A DNA stretch of 64,000 nt, taken from contig JAPOPW010000023.1 in the NCBI GenBank assembly GCA_026712715.1, forward strand, positions 62,001-126,000. Direction: 5' to 3'. Position 1 is the first letter of the stretch. Each line of letters begins with the position of its first letter. The notes under the pieces were generated by a model. It was not told the DNA's origin. It saw only the letters and a program-made list of their open reading frames with translations, and ran no database searches. Below are positions 59,991-64,000 of the stretch, piece after piece. The position numbers were made by a program, and so were the translations under genes. The stretch is from Immundisolibacterales bacterium. Its GTDB lineage: Bacteria; Pseudomonadota; Gammaproteobacteria; HK1.

Positions 59991-60881
59991 ATGCCCGCGC
60001 CCGCTGCCCCCGCCCGCATCGAGCCGATCACCGGCCGTTACGTGCACCTCGAGCTTGCCGGCCGTCCCCACCGCGTCTACTTCGAGGAGGCGGGAAGCGG
60101 CGTCCCGCTCGTTTGCCTGCACACCGCGGGGGCGGACGGGCGCCAGTACCGGCACCTGATGACCGACGGCGCGGTCACGGACCGGTTCCGGGTCATGGCC
60201 TTCGACATGCCCTGGCACGGGAAGTCCTTCCCGCCCGCCGGATGGCGCGACGAGGAGTACCTCCTCACGTCCGAGTCGTACGCGGAGCTGATCCTTGCGT
60301 TCTGCGAGGGGCTGGCCCTCGAACGACCGGTGGTGATGGGCTGCTCGATCGGCGGCCGCATGGCCCTCTACCTCGCCCTCCACCACCCCGATCGCTTCCG
60401 GGCCATCGTCGGGCTGGAGGCGGCCGACTTCCAGCCCCGGGGCTGGTACGAGCTCGACTGGCTGCACCAGCCGGACGTCCACGGCGGCGAGCTGTGCGCC
60501 GCGATCGTTTCCGGGCTGGTCGGCCCGGAGAGTCCGGACGAGTACCGGTGGGAGACGCTGTGGCAGTACATGCAGGGCGGTCCGGGGGTGTTCCGCGGCG
60601 ACCTCTGGTTCTACCGGGTCGACGGAGACCTGCGCGACGACACGCACCGGATCGACACCGGCCGGTGTCCCCTCTACCTCCTCACCGGAGAGTACGACTT
60701 CTCCTGCACGCCGGAGGACAGCCGGCGGACCGCAGCCGCGATCGAGGGCGTGGAGGTGACGGTCTTGGAGGGTCTCGGCCACTTTCCGATGAACGAAGAT
60801 CCGGAACGGTTCCGCCGCTACTTGCTGCCGGTACTGGAAGAGATTGCCGGGCCGGGCGGCCCCGAACACGGCCGGACCTGA
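59991..60881 (+). CDS. alpha/beta hydrolase
   Basis: 296-residue alpha/beta-hydrolase. The nucleophile elbow is GCSIGG (Ser119), the acid is likely the Asp in TGEYDFSCT near residue 235, and the His is in LEGLGHFPM near 262. The oxyanion region HTAGADGRQ follows the first strand. Family roles include ester, lactone or C-C hydrolysis. It follows dctM by 51 bp and could act on the imported solute. Confidence 0.87.
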   Translation: MPAPAAPARIEPITGRYVHLELAGRPHRVYFEEAGSGVPLVCLHTAGADGRQYRHLMTDGAVTDRFRVMAFDMPWHGKSFPPAGWRDEEYLLTSESYAELILAFCEGLALERPVVMGCSIGGRMALYLALHHPDRFRAIVGLEAADFQPRGWYELDWLHQPDVHGGELCAAIVSGLVGPESPDEYRWETLWQYMQGGPGVFRGDLWFYRVDGDLRDDTHRIDTGRCPLYLLTGEYDFSCTPEDSRRTAAAIEGVEVTVLEGLGHFPMNEDPERFRRYLLPVLEEIAGPGGPEHGRT

Positions 60882-60981
60882 CCGCGTTCTCGTCTGCCGC
60901 CGCTGCCCTCCGGCCCCCCCGTCGGGCTTCGTCCCCTGCCGCGATGCACGACCTGCCGGCCCGCCCCGCACGAGGGAAGAA

Positions 60982-62208
60982 GTGAGCGGAGCAACCGGCG
61001 CGGGCCCGGCGGCCTCTTCGCGTTCCGGCCCCTGGGCGCCGCTGGTCGCGACCCTCGCTCTGCAGACCCTCGCCACCATGGCCGCGTACTCGATGCCGGC
61101 GGCCGCCCCGGAGGTCGGGCGCGGCCTCGGAGTCGAGCCGGCCCTCGTGGGGGTGTTCATCTCCTGCGTCTACGGGGTGGGGATGATCTCCGCGCTCCTC
61201 TCGCCCTCGGCCATCCGGCGCTTCGGAGCGGCCCGCACCGGGCAGTTCACGGTGCTGGCGACCATCGCCATGCTCTTCGCCGCGGGGAGCGGCAACCTCG
61301 GGCTCGTCGCGGCGAGCGCGGTGATTCTCGGGCTCGGCTACGGGGCGACGGCGCCGGTGGCGACGCATCTCATCGTGCCCCGGACGCGGCCGGGGCAGCT
61401 CAACCTCATCTTGTCCATCCGCCAGATCGGAGTGCCGCTGGGCGGCACCCTGGCCGGCCTCCTCGTCCCGCCCATGGTGCTCTACTTCGGCTGGCCGGCG
61501 GCGCTGCTCGTCCAGGTGGTCCCGGCCCTCGCGCTCCTCCTCGTCATGCAGGCGCCGCGCGCCCGGTGGGACGCCGACCGGTCGCCGTCGGCGCGGCTGG
61601 GGCTTCGGGGGGCGCTCGGGCCGCTGCGCCTGCTGCGCACGGACCGGGCGGTGCGGAACCTCACGTTCGCGACGTTCCTCTACGCCGGGATCCAGCTCTG
61701 CTTCATCGCCTTCCTGGTCGTTCACCTCACGTCGGGGGGCGTGGCGGACCTCGTGCGCGCCGGCCAGGCGCTCGCCGTGTTCCAGGTGAGTGGGGTGGTC
61801 AGCCGGCCGATCTGGGGCGTGATTGCGGACCGCTGGACCGGGGCCCGTGTCCTGCTCGTCCTGCACGGTCTGATCATGGCTGCGGCGACCGCGGCGGCCG
61901 GCCAGTTCTCACCGGACTGGTCGTTCGTCGCCGTCCTTTTCGTGTGCGCGGTGGCCGGCACCACCGCGAGCGGATATACCGGCATCGCCTACGGCGAGTT
62001 CGCGCGCATCGGCGGTGCCCGCCGCATCGAGGCGACCGCGCTCGGATCGGCCGCAATGTTCCTCGGGGTGATGGTGCTGCCGTCGCTCTTCGGCCTCGCG
62101 ATCGCGGCCGGCGGCGGCTATCCGCTCGCCTACGGCGGGGCGGCCGCACTGGCTCTTGCCGGCGCGTTCGCCCTGCTCGCCCCCCGCCGCCCGCGCCCCC
62201 GGCCCTGA
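60982..62208 (+). CDS. major facilitator superfamily transporter
   Basis: 408-residue inner-membrane protein from GTG 60982, with GAGGGAAGAA upstream. About 12 hydrophobic segments in two halves separated by a basic loop near residue 195. The N-terminal half has RRFGAARTGQF between helices 2 and 3 and SIRQIGVPLGGTLAGLL; the second half has GVIADRWTGARV, the equivalent loop motif. Probably an exporter or carboxylate carrier; the substrate is unknown. Confidence 0.86.
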   Translation: MSGATGAGPAASSRSGPWAPLVATLALQTLATMAAYSMPAAAPEVGRGLGVEPALVGVFISCVYGVGMISALLSPSAIRRFGAARTGQFTVLATIAMLFAAGSGNLGLVAASAVILGLGYGATAPVATHLIVPRTRPGQLNLILSIRQIGVPLGGTLAGLLVPPMVLYFGWPAALLVQVVPALALLLVMQAPRARWDADRSPSARLGLRGALGPLRLLRTDRAVRNLTFATFLYAGIQLCFIAFLVVHLTSGGVADLVRAGQALAVFQVSGVVSRPIWGVIADRWTGARVLLVLHGLIMAAATAAAGQFSPDWSFVAVLFVCAVAGTTASGYTGIAYGEFARIGGARRIEATALGSAAMFLGVMVLPSLFGLAIAAGGGYPLAYGGAAALALAGAFALLAPRRPRPRP

Positions 62209-62276
62209 CCGGCCACCCGACCATGCGCCCTGAAACGCACCGCCCGCGTCCGGCGACGACCTCGTCTACGTTGGTC

Positions 62277-62290
62277 TTGACGTACGTCAA
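62277..62290. promoter_or_regulatory. perfect 14-bp palindrome, candidate operator
   Basis: TTGACGTACGTCAA, identical to its reverse complement, in the gap between the MFS gene and the flavoprotein gene. It contains a TTGACG -35-like hexamer on both strands, so a bound regulator could block promoters directly. Confidence 0.45.
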
Positions 62291-62449
62291 TATCGGCGTA
62301 CGAGTCCTGGAATCGTGAACGGGTCGGGTCGAATCCGGCCCGGTCCGTGAGTTGTACGGCGCTCGTCGCCGGACTTCGCCGGCGGCCCTGCCGATATCAT
62401 TCTGCTCCGCTCGCGGGTCCGTGGGGCCCGCGAGAGAGATGACGTACGA

Positions 62450-63964
62450 ATGGAACCCCGGAACGTGTCGGTGGACGGAACTGACGGACTGGCGAAGCTC
62501 GAGGCTGACCTCGCGCGGGACTTCGAACGCCTGAATCATCCCCCGGCCGACTGGGTCCCGCCCCGGGTCGGATCGGACGGTCGGCGGATGACGGATGTGC
62601 TGATCGTCGGCGGGGGCATGTGCGGGCTGGCCGCGGCGTTCGCCCTACGCCGGCTCGGGATCTCGAATCTCCGCCACGTCGACCGGAGTCCCGAGGGGCG
62701 GGAGGGTCCCTGGCGTACCTACGCACGCATGGAGGTCCTGCGCTCGCCCAAGCACCTGACGGGTCCCGTGCTCGGTCTTCCCGGACTCACTTTCCGGGCC
62801 TGGTGGGAGGCGCGCGGGAACGACTGGGAGGGGCTCGGCCGCATTCCGCGGACGGTCTGGATGGACTACCTCGACTGGTACCGCCGGGTCACGGGGGCCC
62901 GGATCGAGAACGGGGTCGGGGTGGTCGCGCTCGAGCCCGGGGCGCGACATGAGCCGGCGGCCGGGCGGGGATCAGGGCCGGGGCCGGGGGCAGGAACCGG
63001 AACGGCGGGCGTTCGGGTGCGGCTCCGGAACGCGGACGGAAAGGGGTCGCTTCACGCCCGCCGCGTCGTCCTCGCGACCGGTCGCGAGGGACAGGCCGCG
63101 CCTCGGGTTCCGCGGCCGTTGGCCCCTTTCGTGGGGGGACCGGTCCTGCACAGCTCGCAGGACATCGACTTCGCCGCGCTGCGGAGCCGCAGGGTCGTGG
63201 TGATCGGGCTCGCCGCGTCCGCCTTCGACAACGCCGCCACCGCCCTCGGGGCGGGAGCGGCCGAGGTCGTCCTCGTCGGCCGCGCCCCGGCCCTCCCGCG
63301 CCTCAACAAGATGAAGCAGACCGTCTATCCCGGCTTCACCCACGGCTTTCCGGACCTCCCGGACGCGGAGAAGCTTCGACTCCTCGACCACGTGGTCCGC
63401 TTCCGGATCGCCCCCCCGCGCGACTCGGTGCTGCGGATCGCTTCGAGTCCGAAGGCGCGCCTCATGCTGGGGACGGAGATCCTCGGCGCGACCGGGCACG
63501 GCGACGCGCTCCGGCTCGAGACCACGAAGGGGGCGCTCGTCGCCGATCGGGTGATCCTAGGTACCGGCTTCGCCTTCGACCTCGGCGCGCCGCGCGAGCT
63601 CGCGGCGCTGTCGCCCGAGATTCTGCGCTGGCGCGACCGGGTGCCGGAGGCGAAGGGCGAATGGGGCGAGAGCCCCTATCTCGCTCCCGACTTCTCCTTC
63701 TCGCCGCGCGCGGGATCGGACATCGTCGGGCTCGAACGCCTGCACTGCTTCACGCACGCGTCGCAGCTCAGCCTCGGCAACCTCGCCAACGACATTCCCG
63801 CCGTCTCCGAGGGCGCCGAGCGGCTCGCCCGCGGCATCGCCGCATCGCTCTACGTCGAGGACCGCGAACACCACTGGGAACGCCTTCGGGAATACGCCGA
63901 GCCGGAGCTCTTCGGCGACGAGTGGCCGGGTCTCGACACTTGGTGGCCTCCCGTTTCGCGGTAA
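62450..63964 (+). CDS. flavin-containing monooxygenase-like FAD/NAD(P)-binding protein
   Basis: 504-residue flavoprotein. An N-terminal 45-residue leader is followed by the FAD Rossmann motif DVLIVGGGMCGLAAAFALRR near residues 49-68, PWRTYARMEVLRSPKHL, a second dinucleotide site VVVIGLAASAFDNAATAL near 246, and ILGTGFAFDLG near 366. The two Rossmann sites resemble SidA/FMO-type N- or S-hydroxylases and HpyO-like enzymes. It probably oxygenates a small N- or S-compound using NADPH. The GTG-rich, Gly-Pro repeat near residues 171-184 (GRGSGPGPGAGTGT) is a low-complexity insertion between the two domains. Confidence 0.82.
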   Translation: MEPRNVSVDGTDGLAKLEADLARDFERLNHPPADWVPPRVGSDGRRMTDVLIVGGGMCGLAAAFALRRLGISNLRHVDRSPEGREGPWRTYARMEVLRSPKHLTGPVLGLPGLTFRAWWEARGNDWEGLGRIPRTVWMDYLDWYRRVTGARIENGVGVVALEPGARHEPAAGRGSGPGPGAGTGTAGVRVRLRNADGKGSLHARRVVLATGREGQAAPRVPRPLAPFVGGPVLHSSQDIDFAALRSRRVVVIGLAASAFDNAATALGAGAAEVVLVGRAPALPRLNKMKQTVYPGFTHGFPDLPDAEKLRLLDHVVRFRIAPPRDSVLRIASSPKARLMLGTEILGATGHGDALRLETTKGALVADRVILGTGFAFDLGAPRELAALSPEILRWRDRVPEAKGEWGESPYLAPDFSFSPRAGSDIVGLERLHCFTHASQLSLGNLANDIPAVSEGAERLARGIAASLYVEDREHHWERLREYAEPELFGDEWPGLDTWWPPVSR

Positions 63965-64000
63965 CGGACGACCCCTGCGGTTCGGCCTGCTCGCTCGTCT

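Overview
The window is about 64 kb of very GC-rich, densely coding bacterial DNA. It looks like a catabolic and transport-rich chromosomal segment of a Pseudomonadota, most likely an alphaproteobacterium, probably marine or host-associated. The reasons are a Rhodobacter-like sorbitol/mannitol (smo) system, TRAP transporters, a partial sox locus, an amidase/CoA-transferase-rich gene set and Tat signals. No rRNA, tRNA, CRISPR array or phage was found. The taxonomic call is an inference, not something the sequence proves.

Layout. 1-1328: end of a DAO-type flavoprotein and a DUF2461 gene. 1329-2008: a well-formed candidate small RNA on the minus strand, divergent from an orphan TRAP binding protein (2009-3145). 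3180-10400: polyol utilisation, with mannitol 2-dehydrogenase and sorbitol dehydrogenase on the minus strand, divergent from the smoEFGK-type ABC transporter. This ends in a 57-bp tandem repeat array (10397-10710). 10875-16630: a LarA-family protein, a fatty acid hydroxylase, an SMP-30 lactonase, an EamA exporter and a GST. 16870-17693: MntA/HepT toxin-antitoxin. 17791-25814: acyl-CoA dehydrogenase, an unrecognised 534-aa protein, an M81 peptidase, a Gfo/Idh/MocA oxidoreductase, a DapA-family aldolase and a TauD-type dioxygenase. 25816-25998: IS1380 transposase remnant. 26388-28819: amidase with a GatC-like partner, then hicAB. 28895-36249: a ketopantoate reductase-like gene, soxYZ with a dihaem cytochrome and flavocytochrome c flavoprotein, a YeeE/YedE transporter and a PQQ dehydrogenase. 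36381-41058: flavin reductase, ArsC, Asp/Glu racemase, CMD protein, class III CoA-transferase and a CitE-like lyase.

41165-44281 is the most unusual part. A thioredoxin-domain protein is followed by a gene whose reading frame is interrupted by one TGA. The codons on both sides read as a single protein with the motif Sec-Gly-Ser-Cys, so this is a UGSC-type selenoprotein and not two broken ORFs. A CobW GTPase follows.

44496-64000: amidohydrolase, a complete dipeptide-type ABC transporter (minus strand), an L-carnitine dehydrogenase/thioesterase fusion with a second thioesterase, a FIST protein, an amidase, a complete TRAP operon (DctP-Q-M), an alpha/beta hydrolase, an MFS transporter and a flavoprotein monooxygenase-like gene.

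Functionally the segment imports and oxidises small organic solutes (polyols, carboxylates, peptides, amides, carnitine-like compounds) and reduced sulfur, with several thiol/selenol redox proteins. Promoter, hairpin and operator calls were made by eye and are less certain than the gene calls.
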